From Acidobacteriaceae bacterium (lineage in GTDB: Bacteria > Acidobacteriota > Terriglobia > Terriglobales > Acidobacteriaceae): a stretch of DNA of 64,000 nt. The stretch's first letter is position 1, and each line of letters opens with the position of its first letter. Location of the stretch: the NCBI GenBank assembly GCA_030041045.1, contig JASHOQ010000114.1, forward strand, positions 62,001 through 126,000, given 5' to 3'. Shown one piece after another: positions 24,854-36,837 of this stretch. The position numbers and the translations under genes are program-made. The notes below the pieces were generated by a model that ran no database searches, was not told where the DNA came from, and saw only the letters and a list, made by a program, of their open reading frames with translations.

Positions 24854-26585
24854 TCACGCGGCGCTTGAGCTTCATGGAAGGCGTCAGCTCGCCGGACTCC
24901 TGCGTCCACTCCTCGGCAACGATTTTGAATCGCTTGAGCGACTCAAAGCTCGCCAGGCCGGCGTTCACTTCGCTCAAAAGCGCGGCAAAGAGCCCAACCA
25001 CGCGGCTGTCCGTGACCAGCTCGGCGCGGGACTCGGCTTCGATGCCCTCCCGCCGCGCCCATGCTTCGAGCGCAGGGAAATTGGGCGAAATCAGCACCGA
25101 GATAAATTTGTGCTTGTCGCCCACCAGCGCTGCCTGAGCCACGTATACCGAATTCTTGAGCTTGTTTTCAATCGGCTGCGGCGCCACCAGCTTGCCACCC
25201 GAGGTCTTCAGCAGCTCCTTCTTGCGGTCGGTGATAAAGAGAAAACCATCTTGGTCAATGCGGGCAATGTCGCCGGTGCGGAACCATCCCTCGGCGTCAA
25301 AGCACTCGGCTGTCGCTGCGGGTTTTTGCCAGTAACCGGAAAAAACCGAGGGACCGCGGACCAGCAGCTCGCCATCACCGGCCAGTTTGAGTTCGATATT
25401 CGGCATGGGCATGCCCACCGAGCTCATGCGTTGCTTGCGCGGTGAATTGAGCGCGATCACGGGCGAAGTCTCGGTGAGTCCGTAACCCTCCCACAGCGCG
25501 ATGCCCATGGCGGCGAACCACCGCGCGGTATCCAGCCCCAGCGGTGCGCCGCCGGAGATGAAGTTCTTCACCCGCCCGCCGAAGGCTTCGCGCACCTTGA
25601 CGTAGACCAGTTTTTGCGCCAGTTTCCAGGCCAGCGAGCCCGGCTGCCGCCCGCCGTAGACGGCATCCGTGTGCTGCGAGCCCACGCCCAGCGCCCAGGC
25701 GAGAATGCGCTTCTTTACCGCGGAAGCGGAGGACTTCTGCTCCACAGCCTGGCGAATTTTCTCGTAGACGCGCGGAACGCCCACGATGACGGTGGGACGA
25801 ACTTCCTTCATTGCCTGGGGCAGTTTGTCGAACTGCGAGCAGTAGGCGATCTGCGCACCGCAGTTGTACATCACGTAATCGAGGGCGCGCGCGGTGATGT
25901 GCGAAAGCGGGAGAAACGAGATGCACCCGTCCGTGGAATTGAAGGAGTAATCGGCGGCGGCGAAATTCTGGTTGGAAGCGATATTGCCGTGCGTGAGCGC
26001 GACGCCCTTGGGTTCGCCGGTGGTGCCCGAGGTATAAATCAACGTGGCCAGGTCTTCGGGTTTCGCCGCGGCGGTGAGGGCATCGAAGGCGGGGTCGCGC
26101 TCGCTCCCACGGGCGTCAGTCCGGGCAAGCAATTCGCTCATGGCGATCGCGCCATCGGCTGCCGGGGCATCCATCATCACCACGCGCTCAAGGCCGGTTT
26201 GCGCGCGCACTGAGTTGAGCTTGTCGAACTGCTGCCGCGTGGAAACCACCGCGATGCGGCATCCCGCATCGCGGATCAGTACGGCCATCTGCTCGCCGGT
26301 GAGGGTGGGATAAATGGGCACGTCCGCGGCGCCGATGGCGAGCGCGGCAAAGTCGGTCACCGCCCACTCCCAGCGATTTTCGCCGATCAGGGCGATGCGG
26401 TCGCCCTTTTTTGCTCCCCAGGAAAGAAACGCGCGGGCGAGCGCCCTTACGCGCTGATATATCTGATCGGACGAAATCGGCTGCCACGCGCCGAACTCGT
26501 CCTGCCACAGCACGGCGCGCGGCTGGCCGGCCGCGGCCACGCGGAGAAACAGGTGGTTGACCGTGGCAATGGGAGGGGTGGTCAT
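24777..26585 (-). CDS. fadD: Long-chain acyl-CoA synthetase (AMP-forming)
   Basis: Activates fatty acids to acyl-CoA via an acyl-adenylate. The 602-residue product has the AMP/P-loop motif YTSGTTGEPKG, the GYGLTETSPVIA adenine motif, GWFRTGDIARIDQDG and the hinge ITDRKKELLKTSGGK, as in the large FadD15/ACSL-like branch. The ATG at 26585 starts MTTPPIATVNH; the frame stays open for another 130 codons upstream, but that part has no family similarity and overlaps the divergent diguanylate cyclase gene. Confidence 0.92.
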   Translation of the reverse strand: MTTPPIATVNHLFLRVAAAGQPRAVLWQDEFGAWQPISSDQIYQRVRALARAFLSWGAKKGDRIALIGENRWEWAVTDFAALAIGAADVPIYPTLTGEQMAVLIRDAGCRIAVVSTRQQFDKLNSVRAQTGLERVVMMDAPAADGAIAMSELLARTDARGSERDPAFDALTAAAKPEDLATLIYTSGTTGEPKGVALTHGNIASNQNFAAADYSFNSTDGCISFLPLSHITARALDYVMYNCGAQIAYCSQFDKLPQAMKEVRPTVIVGVPRVYEKIRQAVEQKSSASAVKKRILAWALGVGSQHTDAVYGGRQPGSLAWKLAQKLVYVKVREAFGGRVKNFISGGAPLGLDTARWFAAMGIALWEGYGLTETSPVIALNSPRKQRMSSVGMPMPNIELKLAGDGELLVRGPSVFSGYWQKPAATAECFDAEGWFRTGDIARIDQDGFLFITDRKKELLKTSGGKLVAPQPIENKLKNSVYVAQAALVGDKHKFISVLISPNFPALEAWARREGIEAESRAELVTDSRVVGLFAALLSEVNAGLASFESLKRFKIVAEEWTQESGELTPSMKLKRRVITERYASVIGELYADEASARGESEN

Positions 26586-26889
26586 CGGCTTGAGATAGAG
26601 CGGTGCGGCGCGCGCAGCGAATCGCAGCCATTCGGCAGTGTACCAGCGCAAACCGGGCGCCGTTCGGGCCGGATGAAGAGCGCCGGACTTCGATGAGAGG
26701 GAAATGGCTTCTCCTCGATGGGGAAGCCGATGAGGAAATCGTGGGCGAATTGCCGCTTTAGACACACGCGGAGGTACCCAAATTCGCAAGCACGCCACAA
26801 TTTCCTTCTCCCCACAACGGAAACCGGGGTTACACTGATCGAACAAAAGAAAACCAAAACCAGAAACACCGGTAACTGTTTGTCTTTCC
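26586..26889. other. Divergent promoter region, no gene seen
   Basis: About 300 bp between the acyl-CoA synthetase (minus) and diguanylate cyclase (plus) genes. It contains one small inverted repeat (GGCTTC / GAAGCC near 26712) of unknown meaning. No ribosome site is evident before the 26890 ATG. Confidence 0.4.
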
Positions 26890-28242
26890 ATGCCTGATTT
26901 CACCCCGGTTTTGCAGCCAACTGAACCTGACGAGTCGCTGCTCGACAGGCTGGCGTTCATCGAGCGCATCACGCTGGTCGCGGCGGTCGTGTACTTTGCC
27001 CTGAATCTGGCCGGACGATTGTTCGTTCTGCTGGGTTTCGAGTTCCCCGCCGACCGCCATCTGATGATCGCCGGAGCAGCGATGGCAGCGCTCGCCAGCG
27101 CGCTCAGCCTGCAATTATCCGGACCGCGATTTTCGAGGCGCGCTCATCGGCTGGCGGTGCTGCTTGCCGCCGCGGTCACGTTGGTATGCGCCGTTATCAC
27201 CTGCGAATATGCCTTCCATCTTTTGCCGGGACGCCTGGGGTCCGGCGCGGCCGCGTCGATGCACTTCGGGGCCGCGGCTGCCTTCGCCCTCCTGGGAGCG
27301 GCCTTGGTGCTGATTCGCGCGGAGAAGCGCGTGGCCGTCATCGCCGCCGACAGCCTCACCTTTCTTCTGGTCCTGCTCGTCCTCGTCCTGGTCTCAGGGC
27401 GTGTGATTGCAGCTCTCGGCATCTTTGGTCCAACCACGGCTCCTTCCGCGCCCTGCGCCACGCTGCTTGGACTTGTGATCCTCACCGCGGTGGCCTTCCT
27501 GCGCCGGGCTGAGAACGGCGTTTACTCCATCCTTCTGGGGCGCGGTATCGGCAGCAACATCGCGCGCGGGCTTAGCCCGGTGCTGTTCTTGCTGCCTTAT
27601 GTGCGCGAGTTCATGCGAGCGCGCTTTTTCAGCATCCACAGAATGCCGCCGCATTACACCACGGCGATTCTTGCCTCCATCGCCGTCATGCTTTCCTTTG
27701 CGCTGCTCCTGTTCCTGGCCTGGCGCATCAACCACATGGAGGTCGAGATCCACGAGCTCTCGTTGCGGGACGCGCTTACCGATCTCTACAACATCCGCGG
27801 CTTTCAGCTTCTGGCCGAGCAGGCGTTGCGCATGGCGCGCCGCGCCCACCTTCCCTTCTCCGTGCTCTACATCGATCTGGACGACCTGAAGCGAGTGAAC
27901 GACACTTACGGTCACCAGGCCGGCTCCGCCCTGCTGGTGGAAACGGGCAAGATCCTCAAAGCATCGTTCCGCGAGACTGACGTGGTGGGGCGCATCGGCG
28001 GCGACGAATTCGTGGTCGCCGGCCAGTTCAGCGAGTCCGGACTCTCCCTGGCCACGCAGCGCATCGACGAGGGCATGGCCCGCCACAACGCGGAGGCGAA
28101 CTCGCCCTACAAGCTGAGCCTCAGCATCGGCAGCGTGTCCACGGATCCAAGCGCGCAGCAGAATCTCGACGAGCTGCTGGGCATCGCCGACCACGCCATG
28201 TACGAGGAAAAGCGGCGCAAGAAGCTTCCTGTGGACAGATAG
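26890..28242 (+). CDS. Membrane-bound diguanylate cyclase (GGDEF)
   Basis: Makes cyclic di-GMP from two GTP. About seven to eight membrane helices fill residues 30-285, with no recognised sensor domain, followed by a C-terminal GGDEF domain: LRDALTDLYNIRGF, the FSVLYIDLDDLKRVND metal site, and the active-site motif intact as IGGDEF. The inhibitory site RxxD is also intact (RETD, five residues before GGDEF), so product feedback is expected. No EAL domain is present. Confidence 0.93.
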   Translation: MPDFTPVLQPTEPDESLLDRLAFIERITLVAAVVYFALNLAGRLFVLLGFEFPADRHLMIAGAAMAALASALSLQLSGPRFSRRAHRLAVLLAAAVTLVCAVITCEYAFHLLPGRLGSGAAASMHFGAAAAFALLGAALVLIRAEKRVAVIAADSLTFLLVLLVLVLVSGRVIAALGIFGPTTAPSAPCATLLGLVILTAVAFLRRAENGVYSILLGRGIGSNIARGLSPVLFLLPYVREFMRARFFSIHRMPPHYTTAILASIAVMLSFALLLFLAWRINHMEVEIHELSLRDALTDLYNIRGFQLLAEQALRMARRAHLPFSVLYIDLDDLKRVNDTYGHQAGSALLVETGKILKASFRETDVVGRIGGDEFVVAGQFSESGLSLATQRIDEGMARHNAEANSPYKLSLSIGSVSTDPSAQQNLDELLGIADHAMYEEKRRKKLPVDR

Positions 28243-28322
28243 GCGCGGCGGCAAGCCACTGGATCCCGATGCCGCCCCCGGCGTGCCGCATGGCGATCCC
28301 CGCGTCCCGGCGCAAATTCTTC

Positions 28323-28359
28323 TTGCATAGTTATGCAACCCCGTTGTATATTTATTCAA
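28323..28359 (+). promoter_or_regulatory. Two ARG boxes over the arg operon promoter
   Basis: TTGCATAGTTATGCAA (28323-28338) and TTGTATATTTATTCAA (28344-28359) match the palindromic ARG-box consensus bound by ArgR. Their starts are 21 bp apart, the same phasing as paired ARG boxes in E. coli. A promoter fits inside them: TTGCAT (28323-28328), 18-bp spacer, TATATT (28347-28352). ArgR with arginine would cover both hexamers and repress the operon. Confidence 0.8.
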
Positions 28360-28389
28360 GGCGGCTTCTGCTTCGCGGACCGCCTTTTT
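28359..28389 (+). terminator. Terminator-like hairpin in the argR leader
   Basis: AGGCGG (28359-28364) pairs with CCGCCT (28380-28385) around a 15-base loop and is followed by a run of Ts (28385-28389). It lies immediately after the predicted transcription start and before the argR start, so it may act as a leader attenuator or terminate read-through from upstream. Confidence 0.5.
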
Positions 28390-28413
28390 GCTTTGCCCGA
28401 AAACCGAGGATCA

Positions 28414-28896
28414 GTGGTGAAAGACCAGCGCCTTAATGCCATCCGCGATCTGCTCGCGAGCTCGCTCGTCGCCAGCCAGGACGAGCTCAGGCGCAAGCTG
28501 CGCCGCCGCGGCATTCGCGTGACCCAGGCGACGCTTTCCCGCGACATCCACGAGTTGCGGCTTTCGAAGGGTCCCGGAGGCTATTCGCTGCCCATGGGTC
28601 CGCACGGCCACAACGGCGATCGAACTGCTGTCCCGGCCGACGAAGAACCCGACGCCCCGCCGTCGCTCGACGAGATGCTGAGCAGCCTGGGCCTGCGCGT
28701 GCGCCAGGCGTTGAACCAGGTGGTGGTGAATACCGTGCTCGGCGGCGCGCAGCCGGTAGCCGCGGCTCTGGATCGCGCAGAGTGGCCCGAGGTGCTGGGC
28801 ACCATCGCCGGCGACGACACGGTGCTGGTGATTTGTCCTGACGCGCGGCGCGCCGGAGAAGTGGAAGGCAAGATAAGGACGCGGCTGGAATCATGA
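28414..28896 (+). CDS. argR: Arginine repressor
   Basis: Hexameric arginine-sensing regulator of arginine synthesis. The N-terminal winged helix reads DQRLNAIRDLLASS...TQATLSRDIHELRLSK, and the C-terminal arginine-binding/oligomerisation domain contains VVVNTVLGGAQPVAAALD and GTIAGDDTVLVIC. I chose the GTG at 28414 (or the next codon, also GTG): it has GAGG just upstream and leaves the two ARG boxes and promoter outside the gene, whereas an ATG at 28333 lies inside an ARG box. About 160 residues. Its stop overlaps the argC start by 4 bp. Confidence 0.92.
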   Translation: MVKDQRLNAIRDLLASSLVASQDELRRKLRRRGIRVTQATLSRDIHELRLSKGPGGYSLPMGPHGHNGDRTAVPADEEPDAPPSLDEMLSSLGLRVRQALNQVVVNTVLGGAQPVAAALDRAEWPEVLGTIAGDDTVLVICPDARRAGEVEGKIRTRLES

Positions 28897-29972
28897 CGGA
28901 AGGCATACAAACCGCGGTCGTAGGCGTGAGCGGCTACGCCGGTGCAGAGCTGGCGCGGCTGCTGCTCAGGCACCCGCAGCTGCGCGGCCGGCCGCCGGTG
29001 TTCGCCGGGCGCCCCCACGAGAAACTCGACGGCAAAGAGTCCGCGCACCGCGGCGTACCGCTGGTCGAGATTCATCCGCAATTGGCCGATAACAACGGCG
29101 CGGGTGATCTGCGTTTGGAGCCGTTCTCCTGGGAGCTGCTCGCCGCGCGCGGCGTTGAAGTTCTCTTTCTGGCCACGCCGCATGAGCAGTCGCGTGAGTG
29201 GGCGCCGGAAGCGCTCCAGCGTGGCTTGCGCGTGATCGATTTGAGCGGCGCGTGGCGCCTGCATGAGCAGTCGAATCGCGCCGTCTACGCATTCCCGGAC
29301 GAGGGCTCGCAACAGGCCCTGGCCACGCAGGCCCAGGCGGTCTACGGCATGCCGGAGCTGCACCGCAGCCGGATCGCGGGCGCGCGCCTGGTGGCCAATC
29401 CCGGCTGCTTCTCCACTTCCGTCATTCTGGCGCTGAAGCCGCTCGCGGCCGCCGGATTGCTCGACCTGCATCACGGCATCGTGGCCGACGCAAAGAGCGG
29501 CGTAAGCGGCGCGGGCAAAGCGCCCACGCCGAGAACCCACTTCATGTATGCCGCGGACAATCTCTCGGCCTATGGCGTCTTCAGCCATCGCCACACGGGC
29601 GAATTGCTGGAGCAGATCGGCCTGGGCGCGGGCGAGATCGTCTTCACGCCGCATCTGCTGCCCATTCCGCGCGGCATCCTCTCCACGATTTATGTGCGCT
29701 TCAAGCAGGCGCAGACGCGTGCCGCCGTCGCCCAGGTGTACCGGGATTTCTATGCGTCGTGCCCCATGGTGCGTTTTCACGAGAGAACGCTGCCGCAAAT
29801 TCAACATGTGCTCCACACCAACTACGCCGACATCGGATTCGAACTCGACGCAGGCGGAATGCGCGCGGTGATCGTCAGTTGCCTTGACAATCTGCTGAAG
29901 GGCGCAGCCGGCCAGGCGGTGCAGAACCTGAACGTCGCGCTCGGGTGGCCTGAATCGGAGGGTCTGGCATGA
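28893..29972 (+). CDS. argC: N-acetyl-gamma-glutamyl-phosphate reductase
   Basis: NADPH-dependent reduction of N-acetylglutamyl phosphate to the semialdehyde, third step of arginine synthesis. 359 residues, with the nucleotide-binding VVGVSGYAGAELARLLLRHP at the N-terminus, the active-site cysteine in NPGCFSTSVILAL, and the catalytic-domain blocks SGVSGAGKAP and TPHLLPIPRGILSTIY. It starts inside the argR stop (ATGA) and ends next to a tiny duplicated junction before argB. Confidence 0.96.
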   Translation: MTEGIQTAVVGVSGYAGAELARLLLRHPQLRGRPPVFAGRPHEKLDGKESAHRGVPLVEIHPQLADNNGAGDLRLEPFSWELLAARGVEVLFLATPHEQSREWAPEALQRGLRVIDLSGAWRLHEQSNRAVYAFPDEGSQQALATQAQAVYGMPELHRSRIAGARLVANPGCFSTSVILALKPLAAAGLLDLHHGIVADAKSGVSGAGKAPTPRTHFMYAADNLSAYGVFSHRHTGELLEQIGLGAGEIVFTPHLLPIPRGILSTIYVRFKQAQTRAAVAQVYRDFYASCPMVRFHERTLPQIQHVLHTNYADIGFELDAGGMRAVIVSCLDNLLKGAAGQAVQNLNVALGWPESEGLA

Positions 29973-29998
29973 ATCTCGCAGCGGAGGGTCTCGCGTGA
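29969..29998 (+). other. Nine-codon micro-ORF created by a junction duplication
   Basis: Between argC and argB the sequence GGAGGGTCT-(3 bases)-TGAA is present twice, 26 bp apart. As a result a small frame MNLAAEGLA begins in the argC stop (ATGA) and ends in the argB start (GTGA). argC itself ends ...EGLA, confirming a tandem duplication of the gene end and ribosome site. The micro-ORF may keep argB translationally coupled. Confidence 0.6.
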
Positions 29999-30777
29999 AG
30001 TTTGTCGTCAAACTCGGCGGGGCCGGGTTGGAATCTCCGGCGCTTCTCGATGGATGCGTTCGCGCCATCTCCGAACTGGTGCGCGACGGCAACCAGGTGG
30101 TCGTGGTGCACGGAGGCGGTGCGCAGTTGACGCGTACGCTGAAAGAAATGGGCAAGCCGAGTAACTTTGTCGACGGCCTGCGCATTACCGACGCCGAGAC
30201 GCGCGACGTGGCCCTGATGGTGCTGGCCGGGCGCGTAAACAAGAGCCTGGTGGCTGCGCTCGGCGCCCTGGGTCAACCCGCCGTGGGACTCTCCGGCGGC
30301 GATGGACTGCTTTTCCGCGCGCGCAAGAAACGCACCGTGCCCGATCTCGGATACGTGGGCGAAATCGCGGCCAGCGATCCGCGCTGGATTGAGGCCGTGT
30401 GGCAGTTGAATGGCGTGCCGGTGCTGTCTTCCATGGCGCTCGGGTTTGACGGCGAGTATTACAACATCAACGCCGATGAGATGGCCGCCGCCTGCTCCAT
30501 TGCCTGCCACGCCGATGCCCTCGTCTTTCTTACCGACGTGCCCGGCGTCAAAGATGCGAACGGCGAGGTGCTGCGCTGGCTCTCGATCGACCAGATCGCG
30601 GAGATGGCTAAGAGCGCGGTGATCTCCGGCGGCATGTTGCCCAAGCTCGGCGCCTGCCGGGAGGCGCTGCTGAACGGCGTGAAGCGCGTACGCATTCTTC
30701 CCGCCGAGGCCGCGGGCTCATTGCCCGATCTTTGCCGCTCGCGCGTGGCGCACGGCACGGAAGTCATGGTTGCGTGA
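29995..30777 (+). CDS. argB: Acetylglutamate kinase
   Basis: Phosphorylates N-acetylglutamate, second step of arginine synthesis and the usual feedback target. 260 residues, amino-acid-kinase fold: KLGGAG at the N-terminus, HGGGAQL, GLSGGDG, NINADEMAAACS, LTDVPGVKD and VISGGMLPKLGAC are all present. It lacks the N-terminal helix that makes arginine-sensitive hexameric enzymes, so the short, arginine-insensitive class is inferred. GTG start with GGAGGG seven bases upstream. Confidence 0.95.
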   Translation: MKFVVKLGGAGLESPALLDGCVRAISELVRDGNQVVVVHGGGAQLTRTLKEMGKPSNFVDGLRITDAETRDVALMVLAGRVNKSLVAALGALGQPAVGLSGGDGLLFRARKKRTVPDLGYVGEIAASDPRWIEAVWQLNGVPVLSSMALGFDGEYYNINADEMAAACSIACHADALVFLTDVPGVKDANGEVLRWLSIDQIAEMAKSAVISGGMLPKLGACREALLNGVKRVRILPAEAAGSLPDLCRSRVAHGTEVMVA

Positions 30778-30783
30778 CGTGGG

Positions 30784-30857
30784 TTTTGTAACAAGGGCAC
30801 GGCTTTAGCCGGGCCAAACTGGGGTCGGGAAGAATTCCCGGGCTTTAGCCCGAGCTA
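30784..30857 (+). repeat. Dispersed hairpin repeat, copy R2
   Basis: TTTTGTAACAAGGGCACGGC followed by the palindrome GGCTTTAGCCGGGCC and, 25 bp later, a second hairpin GGGCTTTAGCCCG. It lies between argB and argD within the operon, so the hairpins are expected in the mRNA. Confidence 0.75.
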
Positions 30858-30876
30858 AATCCGTCCACCGAGGTAG

Positions 30877-32139
30877 ATGCAAACGATGGCAAAACTCGAT
30901 CAGATTCGCGCCGCGGAATCGCGGCTGCTGCTTTCCACTTACGAAAGGAGCCCCATTCTGTTCGTAAGCGGCGAGGGCGTGCACATCATCGACGAAAACG
31001 GTGCGAATTACCTCGATCTGCTGAGCGGCATCGGCGTCAACGCGCTCGGTTACGGCCATCCGGTCATCGAGGAAGCCATCGCGCGGCAGAGCCGGCTCCT
31101 CATCCATACCTCAAACCTCTTCTATCACCAAGGCCAGGCGGAACTCGCCGTTCGGCTCACGGAGCGCACCGGCCTCGATCGCGCGTTCTTCGCGAACACC
31201 GGCACGGAGGCGTGGGAGGGCGCGCTCAAGCTGGCGCGCGCCTACGCGGGCTTGCGGCGCAGCGAGGGCGCGCAAATCGGCACCAAATTTCTCGCCCTCG
31301 AGCAGAGCTTTCACGGACGCACCTACGGCTCCATGTCCACCACGCACAAGGCCAAGTACCGCGAGCCTTTTGCGCCAGTAGTGCCGGGCGTGGAGTTTGT
31401 ACGCTTCAACGACGTGGACGATCTGCGGCAAAGATTCTCAAGCGAAGTCTGCGCCATTCTTGTCGAAGCCATCCAGGGTGAGGGCGGCATTCGCCCGCTC
31501 ACGCAGAAGTTTTTCGAGGAGGCGCGGAAACTCACCGCTTCCACCGGCGCGCTGCTCATCGCCGATGAGATTCAGGCCGGGATGGGCCGCACCGGGAAGT
31601 GGTGCGCGTATCAGCACTACGGAATTCAACCCGATATTGTCACTTTGGCCAAGCCGCTGGCCGGCGGACTTCCGCTCGGAGCCGTTCTCTGCACGGAGGA
31701 AGTAGCCCGCGCCATCCACGCCGGCATGCATGGCACCACATTCGGCGGAGGTCCGCTGGCGTGCGCGGTGGCCATCGCTGTGATCGACTTCATGGAAAAG
31801 GAAAAACTGCTGGCGCACGCGGCCGAGGTGGGCGGCTACTTCCTTGAGCAGTTGCGCTCGCTCGCGCGGCGCCATGAAGCCATTGTCGACGTGCGCGGCA
31901 GGGGCCTCATGCTCGCGGCCGAGGTCGATTCCGCCGAATTGGCCAAGCTCACCGTGGCGGAGATGCTCAAACGCCGCATCGTGATCAACTGCACCAGCGA
32001 CACGGTGCTGCGCTTCCTTCCGCCGTACATCCTCGAACGCGAGCACGCGGATACGGCCATCGCCGCGCTCGACGAAATCTTTACCGAACACGCAGCTCAT
32101 CCGGCAACTCCCATCGCAGGAGGTCATCAACTTGGCTAG
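30877..32139 (+). CDS. argD: Acetylornithine aminotransferase
   Basis: PLP-dependent transamination of N-acetylglutamate semialdehyde to N-acetylornithine, fourth step of arginine synthesis. 420 residues. The phosphate-binding NTGTEAWEGALKLAR, QSFHGRT, EAIQGEGG, IADEIQAGMGRTG and the PLP lysine in VTLAKPLAGGLPLGA are in order. GAGG precedes the ATG at 30877 closely; ATG 30886 is an alternative. The 3' end overlaps argF by 8 bp. Confidence 0.95.
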   Translation: MQTMAKLDQIRAAESRLLLSTYERSPILFVSGEGVHIIDENGANYLDLLSGIGVNALGYGHPVIEEAIARQSRLLIHTSNLFYHQGQAELAVRLTERTGLDRAFFANTGTEAWEGALKLARAYAGLRRSEGAQIGTKFLALEQSFHGRTYGSMSTTHKAKYREPFAPVVPGVEFVRFNDVDDLRQRFSSEVCAILVEAIQGEGGIRPLTQKFFEEARKLTASTGALLIADEIQAGMGRTGKWCAYQHYGIQPDIVTLAKPLAGGLPLGAVLCTEEVARAIHAGMHGTTFGGGPLACAVAIAVIDFMEKEKLLAHAAEVGGYFLEQLRSLARRHEAIVDVRGRGLMLAAEVDSAELAKLTVAEMLKRRIVINCTSDTVLRFLPPYILEREHADTAIAALDEIFTEHAAHPATPIAGGHQLG

Positions 32140-33150
32140 CAGAGCAACCATCGAACGCGGAACCGGTTCGGTTCCGGTGCAGAAAGACCCCGATATTCTG
32201 GCCGCCGCCGCGCGCCTGGCCGGCGAGGATCTGTGCTCCATTGCCGATCTTTTGAGCGGTGAAGTGCGCGCCATTGTCAAGCTCGGGCACGAGATCAAGC
32301 GCAATCCCGGCGAGTATCGCCACGCTCTCGATGCCAGACAGATGGTGTTGATGTTTGAGAAGGCCAGCCTGCGTACGCGTCTGAGCTTCGAAACCGGCAT
32401 CAACACCATGGGCGGCAACGCCATTTTTGTTGACCACACCAACTCCCCTCTCGGCGAGCGCGAGGCCATTGCCGACGTGGCGCGCAACGTGGAACGCTGG
32501 GTAGACATCATCGTGCTGCGCACCTACGCCCACGACACCATTACCGAGATGGCCGCCAACTCGCGCGTGCCCGTGGTCAACGCGCTGTCGGACTTCGAGC
32601 ATCCGTGCCAGGCGCTGGCCGATTTCATGACCCTTGAAGAGCACTTCGGCACCGTGGCCGGCCTGAACTTTACTTACGTGGGCGACGGCAACAACGTGTG
32701 CCACTCGCTCATGCTCACCGGCGCGCAACTGGGCGCCAACGTGACCGTGGCCACGCCGCGCGGCTACTCACCGGATATTGAAATCGTGACCAAGGCGCGG
32801 GAAATTGCTCAGGCCAACGGCTGCGAGGTAAACCTCACGCAGGATCCGCAGATGGCGGCTACCGGCGCGGACGCGGTTTACACCGACGTCTGCGTGAGCA
32901 TGGGCTTCGAGCACGAGTCCACAAAGCGGGCTCCCATTTTTCGGCCGTTTCAAGTCAATGAGGCGCTCATGTCGAAGGCCGCGGGCAATGCGGTCTTCAT
33001 GCACTGCCTGCCCGCGCGGCGCAACGCGGAGGTTACGGACGCTGTCCTCGACGGCCCGCAGTCCATCGTCTTCGACCAGGCCGAAAACCGCATGCACGCG
33101 CAAAAGGCGCTGCTGTTGCTGTTGCTGGGCGGCCTGGCGAATGTACCGGC

Positions 33151-33166
<16 letters not shown>
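32132..33166 (+). CDS. argF: Ornithine carbamoyltransferase family protein
   Basis: Carbamoylates ornithine (or acetylornithine) to citrulline. 344 residues. The carbamoyl-phosphate site reads KASLRTRLSFE (STRT becomes SLRT, seen in many family members), with HPCQALADFMTLEEH, FTYVGDGNNVCHSLM and the C-terminal FMHCLPARR. The TTG start has a strong AGGAGG site eight bases upstream. Without biochemical data N-acetylornithine specificity cannot be ruled out. The last five codons and the stop lie inside a heptamer minisatellite. Confidence 0.92.
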
Positions 33167-36090
<2,924 letters not shown>

Positions 36091-36104
<14 letters not shown>

Positions 36105-36612
36105 GGCTCTGCTGCACGACGCCTCCAACATTTACGACCTGGTGAACTCGCTCTCCTCCGACGGTACGCTGCTCAAGCGCGCTTTTGCGGAGATCTGCGA
36201 AAACATCCGCGATTTCACCGCGGCCGAGTCTGACGCGGGCGTGTTTCTCGGCTGCGGGGCGCTGCATCTCTACGGGCCGCATCTGTGCGAGGTCCGCTCC
36301 ATCGTGGTCAAGCCCGAGGCCAAGGGTCAGGGCGCAGGCGGGCGCATTGTGAGCGCACTCATTGAAGAAGCGGAAACGCACGGCATCCAGTCCGTCTGCC
36401 TGTTTACACGCATTCCGGATTTCTTCTTCAAATACGGATTCCGCATTGTCGAAGACAAGTCGGAGCTGCCGGACAAGGTCTTCAAGGACTGCCAGAACTG
36501 CCCGCGGCTGCACCGCTGCGATGAAGTGGCCATGGTGCGCGGCCGCATTCCGCGCATCTCCATCCTCGGCCCGCGCCACGAGGCGCAGGAGCTGGTGCGG
36601 CTCTCGGGCTAA
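36091..36612 (+). CDS. argA: GNAT-type N-acetylglutamate synthase
   Basis: A 173-residue acetyltransferase placed last in the arginine operon, overlapping argH by 14 bp, with ribosome site GGGGAGG. It has the GNAT core CEVRSIVVKPEAKGQGAGGRIV, then FTRIPDFFFKYGFRIVEDKSELPDKVFKDC and a small cysteine cluster (CQNCPRLHRC). This layout resembles the short ArgA described in Mycobacterium rather than the kinase-fused E. coli type. It would make N-acetylglutamate, first step of the pathway. Confidence 0.85.
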
Positions 36613-36686
36613 AGAGGCTTCTGGCCGGCAATTTGCAGCTCCTTGCATTTGAGTTAGCCTGAGGTCGCCCTATTCTGATCCAGGCC

Positions 36687-36752
36687 TTGTAACAAGGGCA
36701 CGACTTGAGTCGGGCCGCAGATGCGCCACTTTGAAATCCGGGCTTCAGCCCC
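36687..36752 (+). repeat. Dispersed hairpin repeat, copy R3
   Basis: TTGTAACAAGGGCACGAC with the hairpin CGACTTGAGTCG (a compensatory variant of CGGCTTTAGCCG) and, 25 bp later, GGGCTTCAGCCC. The paired changes in the stem suggest that the fold is conserved. It lies after the last gene of the arginine operon. Confidence 0.7.
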
Positions 36753-36837
36753 TGCCAGTATTTACCATCCCTGGAATCGCCCCGGGGGCCCGTAATGGAG
36801 GGAGCATCTTAACCTCCCGGCCAGGATTAGGTGAGTT

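Noticed and set aside
26586..26972. 130-codon upstream extension of the acyl-CoA synthetase
   Set aside because: No family similarity and it overlaps the divergent diguanylate cyclase start.
28333..28413. Upstream ATG start for argR
   Set aside because: It lies inside an ARG box and the codons up to 28414 show no ArgR similarity; the GTG at 28414 has GAGG.
36687..36752. Intrinsic terminator of the arg operon
   Set aside because: The hairpins belong to the dispersed repeat family and no T-run follows, so a terminator role is unproven.
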